A stretch of DNA of 64,000 nucleotides from Nereocystis luetkeana (taxonomy: Eukaryota > Sar > Phaeophyceae > Laminariales > Laminariaceae): contig JARUPZ010000011.1 of NCBI GenBank assembly GCA_031213475.1, positions 1 to 64,000 on the forward strand, read 5' to 3'. Position 1 is the first letter of the stretch. Each line of letters starts with the position of its first letter. Of the stretch, positions 44,493 through 55,932 are shown in pieces. The translations under genes and the position numbers were made by a program. The notes below the pieces were generated by a model, which saw nothing but the letters and a program-made list of their open reading frames with translations, did no database searches and was not told where the DNA came from.

Positions 44493-45140
44493 ATTGTTGT
44501 TGTTGTTGTTGTTCTCACATTAACTCTCTGACGAAGGAGTCCGTGGTCACACAAAGGTGCTGGAGCCCTAGGAAGATCCGAAAAAAAAAAAAAACGAAAA
44601 TTCGGCTGCCTCAAAATACACGAGACGGAAAAAGCCCACACAAGATAAAACCAATGTGCAAAACTGAACTAACATGGCCGCGGGTATATCCTCTCAACTA
44701 TAACATAGAAGAGTACCCCCGTTCCCACCACTAACCAACTCGTGGCTGCTGACTACAGCGGATGCTGTCTGAAGTGCTGCCTGCACCGTACGAAACGCAC
44801 GGTAGTCGTGAAAACGAAAGAGGAACACACCTGCCTGCTATCTGGAGTGCTGTCAGAGTGAAGACTCGCGGGGATGGAGTGAAAAAAGGGAGCAATCGAA
44901 CCTTACTACCACACGAATATCAACGATCGTCATCTCTTCCTGGACTGTCTGACACAAAAAGGTGCAGCACAGTTATGATACCACGTCCCTGATAATGGCG
45001 TAGGTTATTCCCCATGAAGGGTATACAACTCGTTAAACTACGAAGACCAGTGACGAGTACCGGTAGATACCATTCTGCCTCGTGAAAAACAATACCAGGA
45101 AAAAACAAACTATGACTGCTTCTCTCGTGATGATAGTGTG
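44493..45140 (+). repeat. Repeat D, copy c
   Basis: Full-length apart from short deletions and free of the MITE. Directly preceded by three overlapping copies of ACCTGGT(A/T) (44470-44490). Confidence 0.88.
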
Positions 45141-46329
45141 CGCGCAAATCATGGGTCTCCATGCACCGTCTTCCTGCCGCTCTTCATGGATGGCCGCATC
45201 ATCGCCTTGGCCCAATCCACCCGCTCCTTTGCGCGTGCACTCGTTGCCATTCCCTTCCAGTCGTTTCCCTTTCTCCGTCATCCTGAAAAACAAAATGCTC
45301 CTCGCACTTGCGGTTCTGATCTGGGAAATAAAAATTCTCGCGCAGGGGGAGGTCAATCCGTCTCCTCCCCGCACGTCGACGCTCAGTCTCCCTCCTCCCT
45401 CGTCGTCGAATCCAGCCTCCTACCGGCGCAATAGACTGTGCCGTAGTGTGGCCTGTGGTGGCGCCTGCCTCCGCGCACGGACCCCCCGATTGAGCATTGC
45501 TGCTCTGCCGCAGCTGCCTAAAAAGACGCGCGAATCGTAGGTCTCCGTGCCTGACGCACCACGTACGACCCAACTCTACTGCCGCCTGAGCCTCGCGGCC
45601 ACAGGCAGCAGCAAGAAGGTATCACTCCTTGAGGGTGAGTCCGGCCTTACACCCGCCAGAAAGACCTACCCCACTCGCTATTAGCCTGATAGGGCATGCC
45701 TCGCAGCATTCCTTGCCGAGGCAGCGAGGGGAACGGTATACCAGGCTGGTACAATATACCAGGTACCAGGTTTTCGAGTAGGGGAAACGACGCCTTGATA
45801 CGTGAAGGAGTACGTACGCCTTTTCAGTACCTCAGAAGTAAGTACTGCAACACAAATCATAAAAAAACACAGGTCAAGCCAATTGTTTTCGCCCCCTCCG
45901 GGGGGGGGCGGCGTTAGGTGCATGATATTGCAGTCTGCGTGCGCCCTCGAGCCAGGCAAGACATAAAAAGAAAGCAAGAAATCAAGAAGAAACACACACA
46001 TTTTAGTAAATTGTAGGCTAGCACGCTACGCGAGGGGTGTAGAACAAAGAAAGAACAAACAAACGCTACTGCTTTAGACTAATAATGTGGCAATAGAAAA
46101 CAACGGAGTACGCATCACAACAACCTATAACTTATAAGACCTGAAGCATATCGCACACCCCAAAGAAGACACAGTGAAACCATCGTACGCATATATATCA
46201 TATATATATTATACTTTGACGTCCCCCCCGCACGAGTACAGAGTTTATGCGTTTAATACCAACGAATTTCAACCTAGGGAGGGCAGGCGCATACGGAGAG
46301 AAACGATAACAGTGTACGTATGGCCTCTC
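45141..46329. other. Gene-poor stretch
   Basis: GC-rich to about 45650 with overlapping long frames on both strands, none with a domain; the rest AT-rich with TATACCAGGTACC at 45756. I do not call a gene. Confidence 0.35.
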
Positions 46330-46940
46330 TGATTGGTTCAGTGTTGGCCAAAGTCAGTTGAGAGCTGAACAGAGTACAAAAGGCAGGTACACCTTGGCTT
46401 TTTCGAGACAAACCCAGTTAGGATGTCAGCCTTGCTAATAGCAGAGCTTCCGGGGGGTGTTTTGTACTTACTTGTTTATATTACGTAACTGATTTTCGCC
46501 GAACCGTGATTTCGTCCTAAACGCGAAATATAAGTAAACCAAAACAGGTGTCGCTCCCCGCATGAGATGTGGCAGACACTTGAAAATAATTACAGCTGAA
46601 AAACAGAGTAATACTAAACATCAAGGGAAATAACGAGCCCGTCAAAACATAAAGCACTCTCCAGGTACCCGCAGCTGTTTTGTCGAACGAGTAGCATATC
46701 CAGGTCTTCCCTACTAAAAAACCGGTAGTCGGTCGTGTACCTTGTCACTCTGTCTGCCGTCGCCGTCCTGCGTTCGTCACACATGTCTCATCCCCGGACA
46801 GGATGCGTCCGGCAATACGACACAAGGAAAGCAGACTCGTCGTCTACCCACGCCACAAGACTCTTTTAATAGGGACATGACAAATAATAGAGAAGGAAAC
46901 GAGCAGAAATATAGATATAATAGTACTCTTCAGTTGCGGC
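46330..46940 (-). repeat. Diverged dispersed repeat (G/H family)
   Basis: 46330-46500 matches 6338-6505, and 46560-46800 matches 49590-49830 (CACTTGAAAATAA, AAGCACTCTCCAG, TGCCGTC.CCGTCCTGCGTTCG). The minus strand carries a worn version of the ERR.TA..V.RY peptide. Confidence 0.55.
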
Positions 46941-49060
46941 TGACTTGTACAATGTCAACGTGATATGTGGTGCCTGCGGTACATGCAACTAACACACACA
47001 AAACGCGCAGACAATGGTTCAGTTGGAGCTGAGAAAAAAAAGAATTATCATTTAGGAAATTAAATTAAATGTCGCAAGCATGTGTTTGTTTGCTCATGAA
47101 TCTGGAATTGTTATTTTCAAGTAAGTGTTGTTGAAGTTTATCCACACTTAGCCTACTACAGTAGAATATATATATATGAACACACCCTGATGGGACAACT
47201 CGTGCAACGCGTGTTGCGTCGCTCAACCTTGCCATGAGGAGCGGGAGAAGAAGAAGAGATGGTGTTGTTCTTGTTTAGTGTTGCAGAAAGTACCAGAATA
47301 ATCGTTATCCACCAGACTGAGATCAATGGACCTCTCATCCCTGTTCCCCGTGACCCTGGAAAATCATCCAACTATATATTTTATGCAAGCCATTCGGGAA
47401 AGCACAAAACCCAACGCATATTATGCCGTTGGGCAATTTTCAGCTTCATGAATCACACCAATCTATCAATCAGAATACATCAGACATTTGCGCGACTGTG
47501 AACGACTGCTACGTCTTACAGTCTCCCCATTCGCGGCACACTGCTGTCATGATCGTAGTGGCAATGCCGTACTACCGTAGGTCTACAATCATCCAATACA
47601 TAGGGGCTGTCGCCGTGGCGCTACAAGTAGTAGTGCTGCCAATTAAAACACACAAAAAAACATAAAACCCTTGCCTCCCTGCTAAGAAATCACCAACCTC
47701 ATCCCGAATCCAAAAACTCAAATTTAATGCAAAATTCCAAACCGTACTGTACTGGCGTAAGCTTCAACAATCTCACAACCACTGCACTGCCGTAATTACA
47801 GGCCTCTGCCCGCGATATTCAAACGGCTGTCAGTTCAAAATCTAGTACACACACGCACAACCGCCTCCCGGCTGTATACACATCGTCCTTCGAATTCCAA
47901 AAAACGAATAAAATTCAACCTGTCATTCTCCTCCAAGTCAGTACATTCACTATAATCCGAAACATCCCACTCCTCCTATTCAGTAGAATCCCACCCGAAC
48001 GTCTCGACGGCGTATCTTACCAAAGCTTTGTCTTCATTATCAACCAACCACTAAAAAAAAACATTGCATTCAAACAGTGATAAACAATGCATAGGTACGC
48101 GCACGAAATGTAGTATCATGCGTAGTCTCTTAGCTCCTCCCTACGTACGCGACCGTACATCATGCCGTATCATCAATATTTGCAATAACTAAACACTAAA
48201 CACTGCATTGGGGGGGGGGGGTGGGGGGTCACGAGACAATCAAACGTAGCCCGTATTCATCCGCCAATTGTTCAGTGGCGTGCGGTGGGGAGGGGCGGGG
48301 GGGGAGGTATCCGATCATGACCCAGTCAACACACAGAAAAGTCAAACATTTTCCAATTTACGAAACAAAACAAAAAATCCGAGCAATCAAGTCTATTGTT
48401 GCATACCGCACACAAAGGCACTCGCGCGCGGGGGGTGGGGGGGTATACATTCCAGTTGCGATGCCACGCGAGCAGAATCAAAACAAATTTATGGGTCTCG
48501 ACTCGAAGGACGTACGTATGTACACGCGTGCATCATCTCCCCCCTCGCTACCAATCTGGGACGGATGCCTCGCCGCGACCTTCGTTCTCCGATCTGATCT
48601 CCTCCCGCAGCTCAGGGATCGTGTCCACCCAGCCAGGTGATAGGACCGTCGCTCCGGAAGGAATGAACTAAATGTCAGCATGGGGCAGATACCGTAGGGA
48701 CACGTGAGAGCACCATATACACGCTTTTGCTGTATAACAATAGCGAGATATATGCTGATTTTCGAGTATATAATGCTACAGCAAGGTTATGTAAAATATT
48801 GCTATCATATACCTTGTACGTAGTATATATACCGCTGTTGTCCCTCCTCCCTACTCGACACGAGCGTGCAAGCTCTTGCTAACAGTTTAGAACCACCCCC
48901 AAACCAGTAAACGAAAAACATGAAAGCTATACCAAAGCTACGTTTTGTACGAAACTTCCACTGGAACAATCTAGGCGCATTTCATCCAGAGATAGTTGGT
49001 ACGTTCGTATAACACCCTGTGGTGATATTATTGTTGGTGGAATGAGCTCCACAAGAGCAT
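46941..49060. other. Gene-free stretch with G-rich blocks
   Basis: No credible gene. G-runs at 48209-48230, 48285-48307 and 48429-48442 could form G-quadruplexes. The longest frame (48221-48640) is driven by this composition. Confidence 0.4.
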
Positions 49061-49970
49061 AAATAAGCAAAAGGGCAAGTAAGTGGCGAAATCAGGTATA
49101 CCTTGTCCGTTTGAGCCAATATCAGTGGAATACTAAAACCACAAAAAAAACGCGCGCCACGAGCGGTGTTCTGTTAATGAAAGTCCGGTTAAAACGAATG
49201 CGCCTGAAGCGTTAGTCGTGGCACATGTTCTCCAAAATCTGAAGTAGGGGGCTTCAGGGTCTAGATACCAGGGGCTCCACTACTAGGAGCTGCAAAGAGC
49301 CACTACCAATAGGCTTTGTTTGTTTCGCCACGGCGAGGCCGCCAAGACAACTATTTACTATGGCGGCACCCCCCGTTGACAGCTTTAAATCTTCTAGACC
49401 ACCCTCGCGGAACCGCCTGCTCGGCACGAAATTATCTTCCCGTGCCAAACACCGGAGACCACCTTGACGCGGGGTGGTGCAGACTAAGACCATGGTGCTG
49501 TATAGATTGCTGTGAAAAAAAGAAACAACAGAGCGGAGAGGAAAATAACAAAAAGTGATAAAAACACGGTGTCGTGTCTAACCGGAGGGGATGTGCCAAG
49601 CACCTGAAAATAAAGAGCCAAAACAAACACCACTACCTATCAACCGAGTGAGACTAAGAACTGAGGGGAATTGACAAGTAAACCCAAGCACAAAACACCC
49701 TCCAGATAGCTTCAGCGGTTTATGGTACGAGAAACATAGCCAGGTTTTTTGTACTTGTCCGCTTGGAACCTTCCTGACCTGCCTGCCGTTTCCGTCCTGC
49801 GTTCGGCAACTAAACTATGTGCCGCCCATCGGCGTGAGACAATACCAAAGATGCAAAGTAGGATACTCATCCGCCCATGCCACACGACTCCATTCATAAG
49901 GCTGATCAAACTAAATAAAAAGAATAAACAAACAAAATAGAAATCCCCGGGGGTCAAGCGCAAAAAGAAA
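49061..49970 (-). repeat. Diverged dispersed repeat, second copy
   Basis: Parallels 46400-46940. The minus strand reads AERRTETAG, then GRFQADKYKKPGYVSRT, another form of the repeat A/H peptide. Confidence 0.55.
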
Positions 49971-50004
49971 ACGACGACAAAGAAAGACTACGTTCGAGCC
50001 CGCT

Positions 50005-50300
50005 GCACCAATTGGCGGCAGGAGAAGCACAGGCATGTTCTACTTCGTAGTCATCCTGTTGCCTGTCTGCCCTGTCTACCATATCGTTCCTACTTTCGTC
50101 CACCGCGGCTTTCCCTCTACTCCTCCTGTTCCCTTCCCCTCAGTCGGGTTTACTTTCAATCCTCCTGCTGCCCCCCCTCCTTCAACTGCTTTGGGCAACA
50201 CCCACGCCGTATGTATGCGCGGCGCTGCCTGCTCAACTGCGCCTCACTCTCGTGCCACCTCACCGTCAACCGTTCGGCTGCTTTGATGACCCCGCGGTAC
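50005..50300 (+). repeat. Repeat H, copy 2
   Basis: Inverted relative to 34290-34610; plus-strand peptide FYFVVILLPVCPVYHIVPTF. Confidence 0.65.
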
Positions 50301-50568
50301 CACGTCCCCGTTATGTTTGCTGGGGAGGACCGCAGTGTTCAATCAACTTCAAACATCAAGGGGGCAAGTGCCGTTGACCATTCAGTGGCTCGGAACCCCC
50401 TAAGTTGTATCTCGGTGTGTGTTTTCATATGAATACCCCTCTATTTATTCTAGGTGAATAATATGAACATTGCAAGCCAAGGTTTCTTTTTCCCTCTTCT
50501 TCAACATTCTGAGTTGGTATCAATATCATTAAAATGAAAAACATATGATACCAACATACCTGGGTTGT

Positions 50569-50690
50569 CTTCGGCATAAACTGCTGATATTGTAGATCAT
50601 GCCACGGGCAATCGCGATTACGGTATTTTCTCGGAATGCTTCCGCAGCCAGCGAAAACTGCGGCAGTTCCGGTTCAGAAATATCTATTTT
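50569..50690 (+). repeat. Repeat F, single worn unit
   Basis: GATCATGCCACGG..GGAATGCTTCCGCAGCCAGCG..CTGCGGCAGTTCCGG, as in 52993-53140 and 53618-53870. Confidence 0.65.
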
Positions 50691-50859
50691 CGTTCTTGCC
50701 ATCTGACAAAGTGCAGTGTTCTGAAAACAACTGAGGAGCATAATGTGAAGAACTTTCCAGAACGAAATGGCGGCAATATCATACGACTAATCAAGACCGG
50801 TGTGACGCACATGAAGACTACCACAACCAACATCCCTCCATCTCATCCACCAGAAATGG

Positions 50860-51640
50860 CCCACTCCCTGCCGCAGCACTCCCTAAGAAGCATCCGCCAA
50901 ACAGCCGCTGTCCATAAACATGGCTGGTGTTTAACTGCAACGCGCATGTTTCAACGCGCAGGAGGTCGTGCGGTGATGAAAGTCTATTCTATCGATAGTG
51001 ACTAGGAGAGAGTCCCTGCCGTCTCGCTCTATCTGTAGCTCTTCCACCTGCTCCAACCCCTCCCCCCACGTATTACATCTACTGCTACGTACTGTAGCCC
51101 TCACCCTTCCACCTGCAACCGCAAGGGCCCAGTCCTCCTTCCCAAGCACGCTCGGAGAAGCATCGACCAACAACCCGATGTTCATCGAAATGGCTCGTAT
51201 ATATCTGCTACGAGTATTTTTCAACGCGCAAAACGTCGTGGGCGGATGCTGGTTTACACCGCCATCCGTAGTATCTAAAAAGGAGTCCTTGCTGTCTAGC
51301 TCTCTCTGTATCTCTACCACCTTCTCACCCCCTCCCCCCACGTGCTACCACTGCCTTCCCGTACCCCTGACCCTGCAACCTCCGACCGAAAGGGCCAAAT
51401 CCTCCTTCCGAAGCATTCCCGAAGAAGCACCTACCAACAATTCGCTATCCGTACAAATGGTTGGTTTATGACTGCTGCGTGCATGTTTCATCTCGATTAG
51501 GATCGTGCAATGCTCCTAGTCAACATTGCAATCCGGCGTGGTTGGGAGAGAGTCACCGCCGTCTCGCTTTCTATGTATCCTTACCTGCATCTCGATTCCT
51601 CCGCCCCTCGACAGCGCTACTTCGCTAAAAGGCACGATAA
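50860..51640 (+). repeat. ~270-bp tandem repeat, about three units
   Basis: Anchors recur: (G)AGAAGCA(T/C)C near 50887, 51158 and 51422, and GAGAGAGTC(C/A) or its variant near 51008, 51283 and 51549. Each unit has CCCTCCCCCCACGT and GGCCCAGTCCTCCTTCC-like phrases. The minus strand gives a protein-like repeat (EGLEQVEELQIERDGRDSLL), the plus strand a Ser/Pro-rich one; neither is recognised. Confidence 0.75.
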
Positions 51641-52231
51641 CCCCCGTTTCTGCTTTGATTGCCCTTACTGTTATCCATGCCGTGATCACATGAATGAAGC
51701 AAAAATAGAAAGTGCATGGTTCCTGCGAAATACTTGGCACTAGTGTACTTGTCGGTGCTACGTACTGCAGCGGTGATCGAAGGAATAAACAAAATCCGAA
51801 ATATCCCAAGCACAGACCGCAGCATATAAACAGTGGTCAAAAGGAAGTTCATTGAAAGATGTCGGGCGCAGAAAACATTAAGGGACGATCGTCTGCCCCA
51901 GCACTCAACACACCCTTTGCCTTGGGCGTCGTGCCAACTCTGGTTGCAGTTCCAACTGAAGCAGTCAGTGTTGCAGAGCAGCACCCGTCCAAAATCCCAA
52001 ACCAAGGGCCGATTAAGAGATACCTGGTACCTACAGTGTAGTACGTACTTGTATACTGTTTTCCGCCTTTTGTCCCCTCTTTTTAATTTAATTGTTCGCC
52101 TGCCGCCTCGTTTACCGTACTACAATGACAGCCGTGGTAGTCGTTCTGCCCAGGGGGGAATGTGTGATGACGACCAGCACAGCCGAGTAAAGTGGTATCT
52201 AGACAGCTACAACGAAGGAGGATGAGGCGCA
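51641..52231. other. Spacer, nothing recognised
   Basis: Short frames only; TACCTGGTA at 52021. Confidence 0.35.
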
Positions 52232-52732
52232 ATGTACAAGCAAAAGGCTCTACCTGTCGACAACCGACCTCTCGCTGAAACTACTGCCAATGAACCGAAG
52301 GGTGAACCTACGTCCGCGGTGGGAAAATATAAAACTTCAACATCCCTCGTCGTACCTTTGTATAATTTCCACGAACAAAACCACCGACTAGCACTCCCAC
52401 CCGTTCCCCCTCTCTCTTCTCTGCCAACCCACTCGGACCATCCAGTCTTCCTTCGCTCCTTCCTCGCTTCACACGGCAGAGCCGCTCCGCTCCCACTCGC
52501 TGAAGCCACCCCCGCGTCGAACACCCACCTGTCGCACGTCCGCGTCGCTCCTGGCAGTGAGGTTCCTCTGGCTTTTGGGGCACGCGTACCCCCGCTCTTT
52601 TCTCCGTCCCCCGTTTGCATTCTGGTCCCCTCAAGACTCGCGGCCTGGTGCAGAAATGCACGATCGAGGGCTCCCGTCAGGACCGCGAGCCTGACCGTGC
52701 ACCGGGTGTTTCGACCATTTGTGCTTTTTTGA
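52232..52732 (+). CDS. Open frame of 166 codons, unknown product
   Basis: Starts at an ATG (MYKQKALPVDNRPLAETTAN), is Pro/Ala/Ser-rich from residue 55 on, and stops at 52732. The minus strand is also open for ~137 codons. No domain, signal or membrane segment. Could be real or a GC-composition artefact. Confidence 0.2.
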   Translation: MYKQKALPVDNRPLAETTANEPKGEPTSAVGKYKTSTSLVVPLYNFHEQNHRLALPPVPPLSSLPTHSDHPVFLRSFLASHGRAAPLPLAEATPASNTHLSHVRVAPGSEVPLAFGARVPPLFSPSPVCILVPSRLAAWCRNARSRAPVRTASLTVHRVFRPFVLF

Positions 52733-52782
52733 GCTTTCCTCTGCGCCTCGCGCCGCCCCCGCCACTCGTTTTACTGAATCAG

Positions 52783-52810
52783 TGCACGTACGTACGTACG
52801 TACGTACGTG
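52783..52810. repeat. (TACG)n microsatellite
   Basis: Seven consecutive ACGT units within CACGTACGT..GTACGTG. Confidence 0.95.
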
Positions 52811-52992
52811 TCAATGCCCCATTCCCCCTACTTCATTGTTTTCTTGTACATTCTCGACCGGCGCCCCAGCCTGAGCTCCCAATTGGGACACGTGCCTTGA
52901 AGACACGCGCCCCCGCCACCCGCTGCTGATGCTGCTGCTGTTGTTGCTGTTGTACATACCATTCTCCAGGTTTTATGTGTGCTTATGCCCAA

Positions 52993-53140
52993 TGGTTCCG
53001 TTTGAAATCACGGCATTTCCACGGCACGCTTCCGCAGCGAGCGAAACCCACGGCAGTCGCGGTAGAGAAATCCGATATCACGACATTTCCACGACCCGCT
53101 TCCGCGGTGAACGTAAAGCATGGCATTCTAGGTGCAGAAA
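52993..53140 (+). repeat. Repeat F, two units
   Basis: ATCACGGCATTTCCACGGCA, CGCTTCCGCAGCGAGCGAAA, CACGGCAGTCGCGGTAGAGA, then a second copy (ATCACGACATTTCCACGACC). Confidence 0.85.
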
Positions 53141-53617
53141 AAAAAATACTCGGCATTTGAACCCATTGGCTGCTACTGAGACAGGACCGACTGCTCCGGA
53201 AACGGGACCACCTTCTCCTGCTGTAGAACCTTCAGCTACGGATCCTGAACCCGGAGGCGATACACCGGCGTCAGTACACTCCTGTGGTGTCACTACTAAG
53301 AATTCCTTCCGTATCATCTCCTCGGCGATGTGGGGTGTACGCACGTCATGGGGTTTTGTTTGATGAGGTGGCGTTCCGCTCCAGGCAGCGAAAAAGGAAC
53401 CACATATATATCCCGGTGCCTCGTACGAAGACTATGGGTTAAATCGTACGCATTGTACTGAAATCATGCAATACTTATATTTGTTTGAAGGATATGATTG
53501 AAACCAAATGTGGACACGTACACAGACGATATACGCAGGCGGGGATTCCATCCCCCCTCTGAGTGTCCGCCGGGCTGAAATCTAAAGCTCCGCCTCGGAA
53601 TAAAATGTTGATACGGT

Positions 53618-53870
53618 AGATCATGGCACGGTTACTCGTGACCACAGCATTTTCACGGCATCTTTACGCGGTACCACGGCAGTCGCGATACAGCAAACAG
53701 AAATCACGGCATTTGCACGGCAAGCTTTCGCAGTCAGTAAAAAAAATCCACGGCAGTCACGGTACAGTAAGCAGACGTCAGGGCATTTGGACGGCACGCA
53801 TCCACGGGAAGCGATAAAAACGGTAGTTCCCGCAATCACGGCATTTACCGCCAACCATGGTTGAAAGGAA
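53618..53870 (+). repeat. Repeat F array, about four units of ~62 bp
   Basis: Phrases CACGGCAT(C/T)T, CACGGCAGTC(G/A)CG(A/G)TA and AGCAAACAG/AAGCAGACG recur in order. Confidence 0.85.
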
Positions 53871-54239
53871 AAAATATCGAGGACTGCCCTGGAAAATACC
53901 AGGCTTCCACAAAAAACAGGTGAAGGGCGGTAGGGGGTATATAATTACGCACCAGTAGAAGCAGGGAAGGGTAGTACTAGTTGGTTAGAGAAAAAATATG
54001 GTACTCGACGAATTGTGGCGCAGGTTTCCTCACCCTGAGTGAAGATTGCCCTGCACGACATTGTCAGAGAGGAAATTTAACAATATAGAATGCTTACATT
54101 ATGTATGTATGATTGTGTGACATGGTCACACGGTATATACAACCAAACGCAGACCTCGCCCCAATACAACGTAGCTGTGCCTGTCCGTATCATCGACATA
54201 AATAGGTGTTGAGCACTCCCAGGGTTAAACCCGAATGCG
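53871..54239. other. Spacer, nothing recognised
   Basis: No gene or repeat seen. Confidence 0.35.
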
Positions 54240-54645
54240 TACCAGGATCCCGGGTATTGTGACAAAGGCATATCAACAGTCAGTCGTATTTCGGGTATCG
54301 TGTAAACCCCTCACAGAATTTACAGAGGTTCTACATGCGGGTATGAATGGCGTCCGTAACTCAAATAAGTTCCTGGTACGGGTATAGAAGTCATACATAA
54401 CTCACAGAAGTTCCGGATATTGTGGCACGGGCTTACAGAACTCGCAGAAGTTAAGTTCTGGGCAGGTATAAGAATGACATACGCGTACCCTAGGTATTGT
54501 GGCTCGAGCGCACATAATTAATTAGAGAAAATCCGGGTGAGGATATGAGTGTCGTGCAGAACCTACAGAAGTGCCGGAAACAGGTGTTAGTGTCGTAAAT
54601 ATCTCACATAAGTTATTTGTAGGGTAATACCCAGCAGGAAAATGC
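54240..54645 (+). repeat. Degenerate ~60-bp tandem repeat
   Basis: Worn units built on GGGTATTGTG(G/T), AACTCACAGAAGTTC and GGGTATGAATG/GGTATAGAAGTC recur six or seven times. Confidence 0.6.
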
Positions 54646-55932
54646 CCCGGGTATGTTCTGTACGTACCCTACAGAACACAACCTTCCTATATTTCAAGAG
54701 GGGGAATCCACAAATGCTTCGCAATTAGTGTACAAGTATTTGAAGTCAATTGGTTAGAAATAGATGTTCACTAGCTCCTGGGCTTCTGTACTACTGTCGT
54801 CGTTCTCGTTGTCCCGAAGTTCGTCATTGAAAAGTGGACCAGACAACGCTCGGGCTGGCGAAAAACACGTCCAAACTTTTGATAGACAATGTATTTGCCA
54901 ATCAATGTGAATCAGTAGGTTCCTGACCGTGGAGAGTTGTTTTCACTTACTTACGAAAATATGTAAAAACAATTCTCCAATTTTTGTCTCATTGCAGCCC
55001 GGGGTGTGCCCGCTACTGACGTCGGTGTATGAGACTGACGTCGGTGCGAGCTTAAGGTCGTTTGTCGCGGACAAATCGCTTAGTTATCCGATTAGACTTC
55101 GTTCGGCACTTCTCCCAACCCGACATCGCGTTAGTGAAGTGCATCTGAGCATTCGCGTGGTACAGGCGCACATGAAACGTGTTCAGCCGTCTCGTAGTGT
55201 GGTTGGGTTAGTTCAACATATTGTTCCGATTTTACGCTCTAAGCGCTCAACCAGCAATCAATCGGAAATCATTTGGGGTGTAACGGTTAGTCATACTATC
55301 TATGGAGTTTAGTCTGTACCAGACGTAAGTTGAACACATTTTCACTCTTAAAAACTTCCAGAACCACGACCTCCCGGTTGTCCCCCTCTCCGAACATTGC
55401 CTCGGCCGTTTAGTCGTGATGTCTTGATGTCGACGCTAAGAATAACCCCCAATCCGACACCGCAATGCGCTTAAGAGGGTCGCACGTCGGCCCACACTGC
55501 TAAGCGAGATTTTAGCACCATCCTTGTATCAGCAACGGCCGGTTACAATTGATGCACAGCGAAACACTACAACGAAAAGTGGCTGCTTGGCAGAATGTAT
55601 TTTGTACAATTCGCATGTCGGTGAAAACAAGCCCCCGCCTGAAAGCAGCATGTTTAGAGTATTGGTCACGTTTTGAGACAACGTCCTTGTGACCTTCATG
55701 TTTCCGCGGAGAGTCATTCTTCGCGGAGAAACCTTCGTCAAATTGACTCTTGTAAACTCACGATGGAATAAAGTTCCAACTGGATCATTCGACAAACTGT
55801 CGCTACCCCTCTGTCACCCTTGATCTCGATTCAATCAATGTGTTCGCACACTGTACGTACGTGTATGCGCAGAGGGGGGCGCTACTTACACGAGTTGGCT
55901 TGACTGCCGGCCAGGCAACAAACACGCACAGT
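54646..55932. other. Spacer upstream of the GT23 gene, with one possible exon
   Basis: A frame to 55312 becomes protein-like after TCTCATTGCAG (54994), a good acceptor, and reads CPLLTSVYETDVGASLRSFV and onward to a stop after TIYGV. No family recognised. The 55529-55932 part may hold the promoter or 5' UTR of the next gene; no clear TATA box. Confidence 0.3.

Noticed and set aside
45290-45360. Peptide ILAQGEVNPSPP resembling the GDVExNPGP start of some LINE proteins (2A-like)
   Set aside because: The essential NPGP is NPSP, and no endonuclease or reverse transcriptase follows.
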